The notes beneath the pieces were generated by a model. That model had not been told where the DNA came from. It made no database searches and saw only the letters and a list, made by a program, of their open reading frames with translations. This document shows, piece after piece, positions 25,611-34,086 of a DNA stretch of 64,000 nt. A program made the position numbers and the translations under genes. The DNA comes from JBCCAG01 sp050331115 (GTDB taxonomy: Bacteria; Cyanobacteriota; Cyanobacteriia; CAKZMO01), in NCBI GenBank assembly GCA_050331115.1, contig JBHJHD010000010.1, positions 1 through 64,000 of the forward strand, given 5' to 3'. The number at the start of each line of letters is the position of its first letter. Within the stretch, counting starts at the first letter, position 1.

Positions 25611-26507
25611 TTGACAAATAGCTGGTGGGAGATTCAGGTCCTGTGCGACCCGGTTGCCGAAGACCTAGTGTTTTGGCGACTGCAGAATTTTGGCTGTCGC
25701 GGCACCTTAAGCGAGATCAAGAATCATCGCTGCTGGCTGCGGGCCTACCTGCCCCAAGTTCAGGTGGCCCTGCTAGATCTGGCGGCCCTGTCGCTGCGCA
25801 TCCGGCAGGACGCCCTCTGCGCCCAGGTATCGGTGCCGCAGCTAAACTGGAGCCTGATCGACGAAGAGGACTGGTCAAGTACTTGGAAACAGTACTGGCA
25901 GCCCCAGCCGATTGGCGATCGCTTCCTGGTTACCCCCGCCTGGATTGAGCCTAAGCTAGAGGCAGGCCGGCTCCCCCTGCGCCTTGATCCCGGCACCGCC
26001 TTTGGCACCGGCAACCACCCCACCACCCAGCTCTGCCTAGAGTCTCTAGAGATGCGGCTGCCGGATGCCAAAACCGCGCGAGGCATGGTTCTGGCCGACA
26101 TTGGCTGCGGGTCGGGCATCCTCTCGATTGGGGCGCTGCTCCTGGGCGCAAAGCGGGCCTACAGCGTCGACATCGATCCCCTCGCAACTAAGGCCACGAA
26201 AGAAAACGGCAGCCTCAACGGGGTCAGCGCTGAGCAGCTCTTGGTCTACCCCGGCAGCATTGAAACCCTGATGGAGGTGCTGCCCAACCCCGTTGACGGC
26301 ATCGTCTGCAATATTTTGGCCGAGGTAATTGTAGATTTAGTGCCCAACCTAGGGGAGATCGCTAAAACCACCACCTGGGGAATTTTGAGCGGCATCCTGC
26401 TGGAGCAGGCCAAGCTGGTGGCTGACACCTTAGAAGAGCACGGCTGGATCGTGGCTACCCTATGGCGTCGCCAGGAGTGGTGCTGCATGAACATTCGTCG
26501 GGGCTAG
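25611..26507 (+). CDS. prmA: Ribosomal protein L11 methyltransferase
   Basis: SAM-dependent enzyme that trimethylates amino groups of L11. Seen: N-terminal substrate-recognition part (WWEIQVLCDPVAEDLVFWRL), the conserved linker RLDPGTAFGTGNHPTT, SAM motif I VLADIGCGSGILSIG, VDIDP and the CNILAEVI motif. The 298-residue length is normal. The start codon is TTG at 25611 after GGTGGAG; no better ATG lies nearby. It is downstream of serA, separated by the 17-bp repeats. Confidence 0.95.
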   Translation: MTNSWWEIQVLCDPVAEDLVFWRLQNFGCRGTLSEIKNHRCWLRAYLPQVQVALLDLAALSLRIRQDALCAQVSVPQLNWSLIDEEDWSSTWKQYWQPQPIGDRFLVTPAWIEPKLEAGRLPLRLDPGTAFGTGNHPTTQLCLESLEMRLPDAKTARGMVLADIGCGSGILSIGALLLGAKRAYSVDIDPLATKATKENGSLNGVSAEQLLVYPGSIETLMEVLPNPVDGIVCNILAEVIVDLVPNLGEIAKTTTWGILSGILLEQAKLVADTLEEHGWIVATLWRRQEWCCMNIRRG

Positions 26508-26620
26508 TGCGCTATCGATAGCGTTAAAAACCCCAAAAGCAATACAGATGATCCTTGGATAAGCCCGTATTTAGCGTCATAATGAGAATCACAACGCTAC
26601 TCATGTGGTCCGCCAGCGCT

Positions 26621-27415
26621 ATGGTCTATCCCATTTCGGCAGCTAAGCTCCAAACCTACTACCGGTGCCCCCGCGCCTACTACTACCGCTACGAACGCCG
26701 GCTTCCCAGCGCGGCCTTCTTTGGATCAGCGGCCCTAGGCACCTCGCTACACCAGGCGCTGGCGTGTATCTACCGCGACTGGCACTATCAAGCGCCCGTA
26801 CCTGAGTTTAGCTGGGTTGAACAATGCTGGGGAGAGCAGGTGAAGGGGCTGACCTCCGCTCAGCGGGATGAAGGCCGGCGAATTCTGCAGCGCTACTACG
26901 CAGAATTCATGCTCAGCGCCTCCGCACTGCGAAAGCCACTAGCGGTAGAGGGACGTATCCAGGGGGGGCTGCGGGTCCAGAACCTAGAGTTTATTCTGTC
27001 GGGCCGCTACGACCGGCTGGACTACCTGGATGACGGCCTAGAGCTGATTGACTATAAATCCGGGAAAGACCCCAGCCCCCCGGATACCGACGACATAGAT
27101 CTGCAGATCGGGCTCTATTACCTCGCCCTCGAGCAGCGCTACCGGCGACAGCTCAAGCGGCTGAGCATCATTCACCTGCGGACGGGGGACAAAGTCAGCT
27201 TCAGCGCCACCCCATTCCATCGTGAGCGGGTGAAGGCCCTAGTAGGCGACATCGCGGTGCAGCTGCGGCACGATCGCAACTGGCAGCCCTTTCCCGGTAC
27301 CCAGTGCGATCGCTGCGCCTACGCCCGCTACTGCCCGGCCCTACAGGCCGACCCCGATCCGCTGCCCCAGGAGGCCCGCCCCGAGCCCCAGCTTCAGCTT
27401 GTCCTCAGCCTCTAG
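26621..27415 (+). CDS. PD-(D/E)XK nuclease family protein with Cas4/AddB-like iron-sulfur cysteines
   Basis: Predicted RecB-type exonuclease, about 264 residues. Seen: MVYPISAAKLQTYYRCPRAYYYRYER (N-terminal Cys of the cluster), His in LGTSLHQAL, catalytic residues in ILSGRYDRLDYL and LELIDYKSGK (D...D-x-K), the QxxxY helix DLQIGLYYLALEQ, and the C-terminal triad CDRCAYARYC. One N-terminal plus three C-terminal Cys match the [4Fe-4S] arrangement of Cas4 and AddB. No CRISPR locus is nearby, so a general DNA-repair role is more likely. ATG 26621 fits homologues; the frame is open from 26555. Confidence 0.85.
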   Translation: MVYPISAAKLQTYYRCPRAYYYRYERRLPSAAFFGSAALGTSLHQALACIYRDWHYQAPVPEFSWVEQCWGEQVKGLTSAQRDEGRRILQRYYAEFMLSASALRKPLAVEGRIQGGLRVQNLEFILSGRYDRLDYLDDGLELIDYKSGKDPSPPDTDDIDLQIGLYYLALEQRYRRQLKRLSIIHLRTGDKVSFSATPFHRERVKALVGDIAVQLRHDRNWQPFPGTQCDRCAYARYCPALQADPDPLPQEARPEPQLQLVLSL

Positions 27416-27509
27416 AGCTAGGCCCAAAGACCGGTTTGCTAGCGTCGGCCAGGGGAGGCGGTATTGTCCCGCTATAGTAGGTGCATTAAAAGCCCTATAG
27501 CGAATAGCA

Positions 27510-28109
27510 GTGACCGTGGCAGAGACCCCCGCCTTTCAACAGGCAACCCAAGACCTAGCAGACCGCCAGCGCAGCGACCTTACCCAAGGTCGCTGCGTTG
27601 TGGTACAAACCGAGGACGCCCATCGGGGCTATGTACTGATCGACACCGCGCCAGATATGGTGTGGGACGTGATCACGGATTACGAGAACTTCCCAGCGTT
27701 TTTGCCGACGGTTGTCGAAACCCGCGTTGTAGCCGACGAAGGTGATACTCCAGGGGAGTCGCTTCGCGAGCGCAAGGTAGTGGTGGAGCAGGTAGACGAG
27801 CGGCAGGTGCTGTTTACCAGCGTCACCTCCCGCATCCAGACTGAGAACGTAGAGCTGCCGCCCGACCGGGTGAGATTCAGGCTCACGGAGGGAGACTTGA
27901 ACCAGTTTCGGGGGGTTTGGCGGGTGATTGCGGCCTCCACCGAGTCGGGGCGGCCAACGCTGCTGATGCAGGAGGTGACGGCGGAAGCCGGGGCAGGGCC
28001 GCTGGAGATGGCCTTTGAGCGAATTTTACGGAGCAGCTTAGAGAAGAATTTGGAGGCGATCGCTCAGGAAGTGTATCGGCGATATCAATCGAAAGCCGAA
28101 GGGGCATGA
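27510..28109 (+). CDS. SRPBCC (START-like) family protein
   Basis: 199-residue predicted lipid- or hydrophobic-ligand-binding protein with the cyclase/dehydrase-like (COQ10-type) fold. Seen: LIDTAPDMVWDVITDYENFPAFLPTV, the family's N-terminal strand-helix signature, then RFRLTEGDLNQFRGVWRVI and the C-terminal helix EMAFERILRSSLEKNLEAIAQEV. No signal peptide is visible. The start is GTG at 27510. The last codons and stop form part of a duplicated 16-bp sequence in the downstream gap. Confidence 0.85.
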   Translation: MTVAETPAFQQATQDLADRQRSDLTQGRCVVVQTEDAHRGYVLIDTAPDMVWDVITDYENFPAFLPTVVETRVVADEGDTPGESLRERKVVVEQVDERQVLFTSVTSRIQTENVELPPDRVRFRLTEGDLNQFRGVWRVIAASTESGRPTLLMQEVTAEAGAGPLEMAFERILRSSLEKNLEAIAQEVYRRYQSKAEGA

Positions 28110-28169
28110 AAGGGGCACACCATGCTGTGCCCGGACCCGGAATTTGTGAAGGTGCCGAAGGGGCATGAA
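28095..28169 (+). repeat. Direct repeat and hairpin after the SRPBCC gene
   Basis: GCCGAAGGGGCATGAA occurs at 28095-28110 (including the stop codon) and again at 28154-28169. Between them GGGCACA/TGTGCCC (28113-28132) forms a perfect 7-bp stem with a 6-nt loop. No T-run follows. Confidence 0.75.
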
Positions 28170-28183
28170 CGGGCATTGTGCCA

Positions 28184-29989
28184 TTAATCGGAAGTGCCCA
28201 GGGCGTAGTCGCTGCTCTCAAACATCTGGCAGTGGGGACAGGACAAATCTAGGCCTTCGCCGCGAACCAGCTGAATCTTGAAGGCGTCGGAAAGGCCCAC
28301 ATAAATCAAGGTGATGTCGTGGCGCTGGGCCAAACTTAGCAGCTTCTTGAACGTCAGCACGGCAGAGGAATCTAGACCCATCACCCGGCTAAAATCTAAG
28401 ATAAAGGTGTTGGAAGCGCTGGCGGCCGGGATTTCAAGGGCAGATCGCCGCAGCGATTGAAACAGGCTCGCCGCATTGCCAAAAAACAAAAAGCCCTGCA
28501 GAACGGCCCGATGGGCGGGCCTCCCCGCTGTTTGTGCCTGGTCTGGGTGCAGCCGGTCCTGATGCGCTTGGGCGATCGCGACCGCCGCACCGCTTAGGGC
28601 AGCGGTCGAAGGAACAAGCGCTTGGGCCTGGCTGCACTGATATAAAAACTGCAGCACCGTCAGACCAAGGCCCACCAAGATGCCGGGTAAAAAGCCCAGC
28701 GCGCCAATGGTGACCAGCGTCGACAGCACGATAAGGTAGTCGACCGGCGGAAATTTGGACCAGCCTTGAATGAGCCAGGTCCAGAGCAGATCAATCCCCA
28801 AGAACAGCAAGAGGCTGCCCAAGATTGGCTTTGGAAAATACGCCAAAAACGAGGGGCCTAAAACCAGCACGACGAGACAGGGTATCGCCTTGAAGACCCC
28901 CGTCAGGCGATTGCCTGCCCCCATTTTGTGGGCCAGCAGCGTGCTGGGCAGCGCCTGGTTTCCGGCCATGGTGCTGCCCAGCCCTGCCGCCAGATTGGCG
29001 AGACCAACAGCCTGTAGCTCCCGGTTGAGGTCAAGTTCGCGGTCGAGGGCCAGCTCCAGGCCGCTATTGGTCAGCACTAGAGACAAAAAGCTCACGAAAA
29101 TCAGCAGACCTAGCGTACCGCTCTGGGGGGCGATCGCCCCCCAATGCACGAGCGCCAGATCCGCTCCGGTCAGGGGCTGCCACAGATTTCCCTCCGGAAA
29201 GGGGCCCAAAAGCCAGCCCTGCTCGTGGGCCGCGTCGAAGGATAGCCCACAGCTCCAGGTGACGCCAAAGAAGAGCGCCGTAGCCGCCAGCAGCAGGCCG
29301 GGCAGCACCAGGTAGTGCTGGACCCATCGGCTAACGCCAAACAGGACAAGCGCAATCAGCAGGCCCGAGAGCCAGTGAAGACAGGGGTCAGTCTGGAGAA
29401 ACCAGCCGAGGCGAGGCAGGGTGAGCGCTTCCCCCGTCATCACCTTGATGGCCCCCTGCACCACAAGCCAGCCCGTACCCGCCATAAACCCACCCACCAC
29501 AGGATAGGGAATCACCTGCGCCGCCTCCCCCCACTTTAGGGCCCCCAGCACCCACAAGATGACGCCCGTCAGCGCCGTACCGAGGGCGATCGCCGCCACC
29601 ACCGTGACCACCACCTCCTGGGGGGCAGCGGCTTCTGATAGGGTTTCGGCCAGGGCGGCAGCGAGGACGGCGAGGACGGCGGTGGGTGCGGCTAGCGGCG
29701 TGGCGATGATGCCCGGAAGGGAACTGGTGAGGGCCACGACAACGCTGATGACGGCAGAGCTAAACACGGCAAGGCCGACGCCCACGTGGAGGTGCGCCGA
29801 CAGGGTGCCCGAAAAAATAATCGCCGCGTAGGAGATGGCCCGAATGACGCCGATGATGCCGGTAACCGCCCCGGCGGCCAGGCTCGGGACGAGCTGGGAG
29901 GGGTGGAGCTCGTCGCTGAAGGGGAGCGATCGCAGTAGGTCAGCGGGCTGTGACGGCGTATCGGGCGGCGGTACATCGGGAGATGTCAT
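28184..29989 (-). CDS. SulP family anion transporter with STAS domain
   Basis: Inner-membrane SLC26/SulP permease of 601 residues, for sulfate, bicarbonate or a similar anion; the substrate is not determinable. Seen: about 12-14 hydrophobic segments, the N-terminal GVIRAISYAAIIFSG and LPGIIATPLAAPTAV segments, VIPYPVVGGFMAGTGWL, and MAGNQALPSTLLAHKMGAG. The C-terminal cytoplasmic STAS domain (~475-590) has LDFSRVMGLDSSAVLTF. The N-terminal pattern differs from BicA as I know it. It lies 67 bp downstream of a second SulP gene on the same strand, so the two are probably co-transcribed and arose by duplication. Confidence 0.9.
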   Translation of the reverse strand: MTSPDVPPPDTPSQPADLLRSLPFSDELHPSQLVPSLAAGAVTGIIGVIRAISYAAIIFSGTLSAHLHVGVGLAVFSSAVISVVVALTSSLPGIIATPLAAPTAVLAVLAAALAETLSEAAAPQEVVVTVVAAIALGTALTGVILWVLGALKWGEAAQVIPYPVVGGFMAGTGWLVVQGAIKVMTGEALTLPRLGWFLQTDPCLHWLSGLLIALVLFGVSRWVQHYLVLPGLLLAATALFFGVTWSCGLSFDAAHEQGWLLGPFPEGNLWQPLTGADLALVHWGAIAPQSGTLGLLIFVSFLSLVLTNSGLELALDRELDLNRELQAVGLANLAAGLGSTMAGNQALPSTLLAHKMGAGNRLTGVFKAIPCLVVLVLGPSFLAYFPKPILGSLLLFLGIDLLWTWLIQGWSKFPPVDYLIVLSTLVTIGALGFLPGILVGLGLTVLQFLYQCSQAQALVPSTAALSGAAVAIAQAHQDRLHPDQAQTAGRPAHRAVLQGFLFFGNAASLFQSLRRSALEIPAASASNTFILDFSRVMGLDSSAVLTFKKLLSLAQRHDITLIYVGLSDAFKIQLVRGEGLDLSCPHCQMFESSDYALGTSD

Positions 29990-30056
29990 AGTAGATGAGA
30001 GGAAACTAGGCTAAGGGAATGGTTCAGGACGTGGGGCAGTGTATGGGGCAGGGGCC

Positions 30057-32444
30057 CTACTGAATAACGCGCAGCTGCTCTTCGCGGCGAATGAGGCTAT
30101 CGCACAGCATGGTGACGATGTGGGCCTGCAGGGCTTGGGCGAGGTCTGGGTCGCTCTTCTTCATGGCGTCGAAGGCGGCTTGCGTTAGGCGGTGAAGGCG
30201 GCTTTCTGCATCAGTTACCACTGACGTGGAGAGCGGCACCTTGCCAAAAAACCGCATTTCGCCCAGGACGCTGCCCCCCGATACCGTCTGCAGGCGCTTC
30301 GGATGCCCCTCCCCCGTTTCTAGCAGCACGCTCACCTGCCCCGACTCAACGAAGTAGAGGTCAGAAACCTCTTCCCCGCGACGGAAAATATAGTAGCAGG
30401 GCGGCAGCGACTGGGGCTCTAGGTAGGGCATGAAGCGCGCCGACTGCCCTGGCGTCAGAAAGGGCGTCAGGCGCGCTTTTGTGCTAGGGACGCTGGTGCC
30501 AGATTTCTCACCGGACGCAGGAGCGGACGCCGTTTCGAGGGCATTCGGTTTCTGGGCATCCGCTTGGACATCCGGTTTCTGGGTGTCAGGGGTCTGGGCA
30601 TCCGCTTGGGCATCCGGTTTATCGCCAGCCGTCGCCAGCTGCTGCTGCTCGCACCACTCCAGCCCCCGATCAATATCCGGAAACACCTGACAATAGTCGA
30701 GCTGGCGATCGAAATCTGCCCCAGCCTGCAGCTCGGCCTCAAATTCGGCAGCAAGGTTGGTGAGCACTAGGGTGAACTGCTGCTTGCGGGCCAGCCGTAA
30801 AATTTTGCTGAAGGTGAGGACGGCGGATGAGTCTAAGCCACTTACCTGACGGAAGTCGATCAGCACGTAGCGAAGCGGCGGGGCGTTGGCTTCAGGCGGC
30901 ACGGACGCACCGGGCTGGGCGCGATCGCGCACTCGACGCAGAAGATAGTTAGCGGTGCCAAAAAACAAAAAGCCCTGTAGCTCTAAGACATAGACGTGAT
31001 TGCCGCCTTGGGAGAGCAGGCGCTCTTGCCATGGGGGGCGATCGAGATTGCTGCGAATGGTAGCCCCCGAAATCGCCTGCTTCACCACATCCACCTGGCT
31101 ATATCGGTACATAAAAATAAGCACAATGAGCACAAATCCCACCGCTATCCCCTGCAAAAAGCCCACCGCGTCAATCACCACCACGGTGGCCCAAACCGAG
31201 AGATAGTCCGCCAGCGGCAGCTTGAAGTAGGCGTCGTAAACCCACCGCAGCAGCAGGGACAGGCCCAGGTAGAGCAGCAGGCACCCCAGGATAGCTTTGG
31301 GCAGATAGGCCAAAAAGGTTGACCCTATCACTAAAACGGCGATGGACGGCAGGGCCGCCACCAGGCCGGTGAGGCGGTGGGGTGCCCCCATGCTGTGGGC
31401 CAGCAGGGTGCTGGGTAAAGCCTGGCTGCCCACCATGCCTCCCCCCAAGCCAGACAACAGATTGCCCAAGCCGAGGGCCCGCATCTCCTGGCTTAAGTTG
31501 AGATCTCGCTCGACCACCACTTCGATGCTGCTGTTGCTGAGCAGGAGCGACAGCAGCGTGACAAACGCTAGGGTCAAAATGCTGCCGGTCTGGTGGGCGA
31601 TCGCCTCCCACCGCACCTGGGAGAGGACGTCGGGGGTGATGGGATGCCAGAGGCCACCGCTGCCCTCGGGAAACGGACCCAGCAGCAGCCCCTGGGCTCG
31701 GGCCGCCTCTAAGGTGGTGTGGGTCCCCCAGAGCCCCAGGTAAAATAGCCCCGTGCAGCCCAGCAGCGTCGCCGGCATAATCCACGACTGGTCAAAACGC
31801 CGCATCACGGTCAGTAGAATTAGGGCGAAGCCAAGACCGGGGAGCCAGAGCGCCACCGTGTCTGCCTGAACTAGCGCCGCCAGAGTGGTTAGATTGAGCG
31901 GCCGATCGGTAACCACCTGCACAAACCCTTTCACGAGCAGCCACCCCGTCCCCGCCATGAACCCGCCGATCACGGGATAGGGCACCACCCGAATTCGCTC
32001 CCCCTGCTTGAATAGGCCAAGCGCCAGCAGCAGCAGCCCCGTGAGTAGGGTCGTCAGGGCGATCGCCGTCCAAACCGTAGCCAGCAAATCTGCGCCAGGT
32101 GCGCTGCTGGGCAGCTCTTGGGCAATGTCGCTGGCCATGATGGCCAGAAGGGCCGTCGGTGCGGCGAGGGGGGTGGCAATGATGCCAGGCAAGGTGCTGT
32201 TCAGGGCCACGAGGGCGCAGATTACGGCTGTGCTGAACAGCGTTATGCCCAGCCCTGTGGGCAAATAGGTCGCCAACGCCCCCGAGAAGATGAGGCTAGC
32301 GTAGGAAATCGCGCGGATGGCGCCGATGACTCCCGTAATTAGTCCTGCGGGCAGGCTGGAAAGCAGGGCGCTGGGCTGCAGGTTGGCCTGGAGCGGCTGA
32401 AGCCAGCGCGGCGGGGAGGAAGATTGAACGGCTTGCGGGGTCAT
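30057..32444 (-). CDS. SulP family transporter with STAS and C-terminal cyclic-nucleotide-binding-like domains
   Basis: 795 residues. The membrane part matches the adjacent SulP (GAIRAISYASLIFSG, VVPYPVIGGFMAGTGWL, MVGSQALPSTLLAHSMGA). It is followed by a STAS domain (LIDFRQVSGLDSSAVLTF), then a low-complexity Ala/Asp/Gln/Lys/Pro linker with internal DAQ and KPD repeats. The C-terminal domain (about the last 115 residues) has a cNMP-binding fold (PCYYIFRRGEEVSDLYFVESG, GSVLGEMRFFG). The invariant phosphate-binding Arg of true cAMP receptors is absent (PLSTS where PRxA is expected), so it may bind another ligand or none. ATG 32444 is preferred; the frame is open from 32519. Confidence 0.9.
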   Translation of the reverse strand: MTPQAVQSSSPPRWLQPLQANLQPSALLSSLPAGLITGVIGAIRAISYASLIFSGALATYLPTGLGITLFSTAVICALVALNSTLPGIIATPLAAPTALLAIMASDIAQELPSSAPGADLLATVWTAIALTTLLTGLLLLALGLFKQGERIRVVPYPVIGGFMAGTGWLLVKGFVQVVTDRPLNLTTLAALVQADTVALWLPGLGFALILLTVMRRFDQSWIMPATLLGCTGLFYLGLWGTHTTLEAARAQGLLLGPFPEGSGGLWHPITPDVLSQVRWEAIAHQTGSILTLAFVTLLSLLLSNSSIEVVVERDLNLSQEMRALGLGNLLSGLGGGMVGSQALPSTLLAHSMGAPHRLTGLVAALPSIAVLVIGSTFLAYLPKAILGCLLLYLGLSLLLRWVYDAYFKLPLADYLSVWATVVVIDAVGFLQGIAVGFVLIVLIFMYRYSQVDVVKQAISGATIRSNLDRPPWQERLLSQGGNHVYVLELQGFLFFGTANYLLRRVRDRAQPGASVPPEANAPPLRYVLIDFRQVSGLDSSAVLTFSKILRLARKQQFTLVLTNLAAEFEAELQAGADFDRQLDYCQVFPDIDRGLEWCEQQQLATAGDKPDAQADAQTPDTQKPDVQADAQKPNALETASAPASGEKSGTSVPSTKARLTPFLTPGQSARFMPYLEPQSLPPCYYIFRRGEEVSDLYFVESGQVSVLLETGEGHPKRLQTVSGGSVLGEMRFFGKVPLSTSVVTDAESRLHRLTQAAFDAMKKSDPDLAQALQAHIVTMLCDSLIRREEQLRVIQ

Positions 32445-32797
32445 GGCGTGGGCATCGACAGGGGAACGACGGTCTAGCACGGGGCTAAAGGCAAAGCCGA
32501 AAGGCCAGAGCAGGGCCACCCCTCACTAATCCATACCGATGCGCCCTGAGATGTGCCATTGACTACACTTTTGCAACACAACCCTCCATTAGGGTTAGGA
32601 GAGTCCTGGGAACAGCCTCAAGACGCGGCGATCGCCCTTGAGCGGTAGTGACTGCCCAGAAGCTTGGTTATCTAGACGCGATCGGAGTGGTCAGACGGTA
32701 ACTGAATTGTCTCACGCGAGAGCTTAATCAAATCGTCAAATGCGCCTTCTGCGGAACGGTAAGCTAGCAATATCGGTTGGACCCCCAGGAATTCCCT
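32445..32797. other. Divergent intergenic region
   Basis: 353 bp between the SulP and PepSY-like genes. I see one HIP1 octamer and a short CCCTCCATTAGGG palindrome near 32581, but no gene and no assignable promoter. Confidence 0.4.
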
Positions 32798-33115
32798 ATG
32801 AATCAGCGGCGTTTTCGCAGCCTGCATAAGTTCGTTGCCCCGATCGTAATGCTTCCTCTGGTGGTGACTATTTTTACCGGGGTCAGCTACCGCCTCTCGA
32901 AGGACTGGTTTGGCTGGACCCGCGACCAGGCCCATTGGCTGATGGTGATCCATGAAGGAGAATACCTGGGCGAGCGGCTGAAGTCGGTGTACGTGCTGCT
33001 GAATGGTTTAGGGCTATTGTGGATGCTGGTGACGGGCGGGACGATGTGGTTTCTGTCGGTTCGCAGGTCTTGGCAACGCGGTAAGCCAGTTCAGCAGGCA
33101 GAATCAGACGCTTGA
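32798..33115 (+). CDS. Small PepSY-associated transmembrane protein
   Basis: 105 residues with two hydrophobic helices. Seen: FRSLHKFVAPIVMLPLVVTIFTGVSYRL, typical of the first helix of PepSY-associated TM proteins, then DWFGWTRDQAHWLMVIHEGEYLGERLKSVYVLLNGLGLLWMLVTGG. The His residues at the ends of the helices could ligate haem or metal, as in related reductases (inference). ATG 32798 has CCAGGA upstream; an in-frame codon at 32777 is an alternative. No operon partner. Confidence 0.7.
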   Translation: MNQRRFRSLHKFVAPIVMLPLVVTIFTGVSYRLSKDWFGWTRDQAHWLMVIHEGEYLGERLKSVYVLLNGLGLLWMLVTGGTMWFLSVRRSWQRGKPVQQAESDA

Positions 33116-33192
33116 ACCTACTTGTATCTAGCGGCCGCTATTGGTGATAGTTTAGATATAGCTATGGCAAAGGATCGACAATCTAAAAGGCC

Positions 33193-33651
33193 ATGTTTGC
33201 CAGAGATATTTATCACAATACGGTTAAAGTAGATCTGAAGAAGAGCGGCTGGAACATTACTCATGATCCGCTCATTCTGGAGCTGTCTTCGGGTCGGCTA
33301 GAAATTGATTTGGGCGCTGAGAGGCTAATCGCAGCTCAAAGAGACAAGGTCGAAATCGCGGTTGAGGTGAAGAGCTTTCTCGCGCCCTCTCTCACATCGG
33401 AGTTTCACACTGCCTTAGGCCAATTTCTTAACTATCGGGTCGCTTTGAAGGTAAAGGAACCCAATCGAGACCTGTTTTTGGCAGTTCCGGCGAAAGCGTA
33501 TCAAAACTTTTTTCTTGGAGAGTTGGCTCGTCTAAGCATTACTGAATATAACGTCAAGCTTCTCGTCTTTGATCCTCAGCAGGAGGTCATCATACAGTGG
33601 AAAACTAGCCCAGTATCGCCAATGGGTTCAACAACTGCTTGCCACCCATAA
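33193..33651 (+). CDS. xisH: XisH family protein, C-terminus altered by a frameshift
   Basis: XisH proteins accompany XisI and were first described as factors needed for fdxN-element excision in heterocystous cyanobacteria, but they are widespread and look endonuclease-like (PD-(D/E)XK fold). Seen: MFARDIYHNTVKVDLKKSGW, THDPLILELSSGRLEIDLGAER, and the EIAVEVKSF strand carrying E-x-K. Family members end shortly after VIVQW. Here the frame reads through IIQWKTSPVSPMGSTTACHP because the A-run at 33601-33604 appears one A short; with one more A it would end IIQWKN-stop. The coding sequence overlaps xisI. Confidence 0.88.
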   Translation: MFARDIYHNTVKVDLKKSGWNITHDPLILELSSGRLEIDLGAERLIAAQRDKVEIAVEVKSFLAPSLTSEFHTALGQFLNYRVALKVKEPNRDLFLAVPAKAYQNFFLGELARLSITEYNVKLLVFDPQQEVIIQWKTSPVSPMGSTTACHP

Positions 33652-33931
33652 TCAGTTCAAGCCGTCCTATGGAGACCTAGAGCAGTTTGTAATTCTAGAT
33701 ACCCAGAATGACCATTATCAGCTAGGAACGGTTGGTTGGGATGGAGACCGCCGTATCTTTAGCTGCCTCATCCACATCGACATCAAGGGTGACAAGATTT
33801 GGATTCAGCACGACGGAACGGAAGCGGGAGTGGCCAATGAGCTAGTAGAGCTGGGCGTCGCCAAACAGTCAATCGTGATTGGATTTCACGATCCGAACGC
33901 TCGCAAGCATACGGAGTTTGCAACAGGTTAA
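33597..33931 (+). CDS. xisI: XisI family protein, start codon disrupted by a frameshift
   Basis: Partner of XisH. Seen: LAQYRQWVQQLLATHNQF, then PSYGDLEQFVILDTQNDHYQLGTVGWDGDRRI, HIDIKGDKIWIQHDGTEAGVANELVELGV and IVIGFHDPNARKHTEFA, all matching the family along its length. The expected start GTG-GAA-AAA-CTA (V/M-E-K-L) at 33597 is out of frame because the tract at 33601-33604 has four A instead of five. The only in-frame upstream start now is TTG at 33569, inside xisH, which would add an atypical Ser/Arg-rich leader. Expression may be weak, altered, or this may be an assembly error. Confidence 0.82.
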
Positions 33932-34086
33932 TGCCTTCATCTACGTGTGTATACACATGCAAATCTCTACAGTTTCTTTCACCGAATTGGATAGCGGTAG
34001 CTGAATACAAAACAGTACACACTTTTCACTTCCTGGCACACTATTAGTTTATAGTTTCGGTAGCGGCTACTTGCTGCGATTGACCT

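Noticed and set aside
26621..27415. Cas4 of a CRISPR system
   Set aside because: Despite Cas4-like cysteines, there is no cas gene or repeat array nearby; a general RecB-type nuclease fits better.
30057..30480. cAMP regulation of the SulP protein by the cyclase at 17.4-19.3 kb
   Set aside because: The cNMP-like domain lacks the canonical phosphate-binding Arg, so a direct cAMP link is not supported by sequence.
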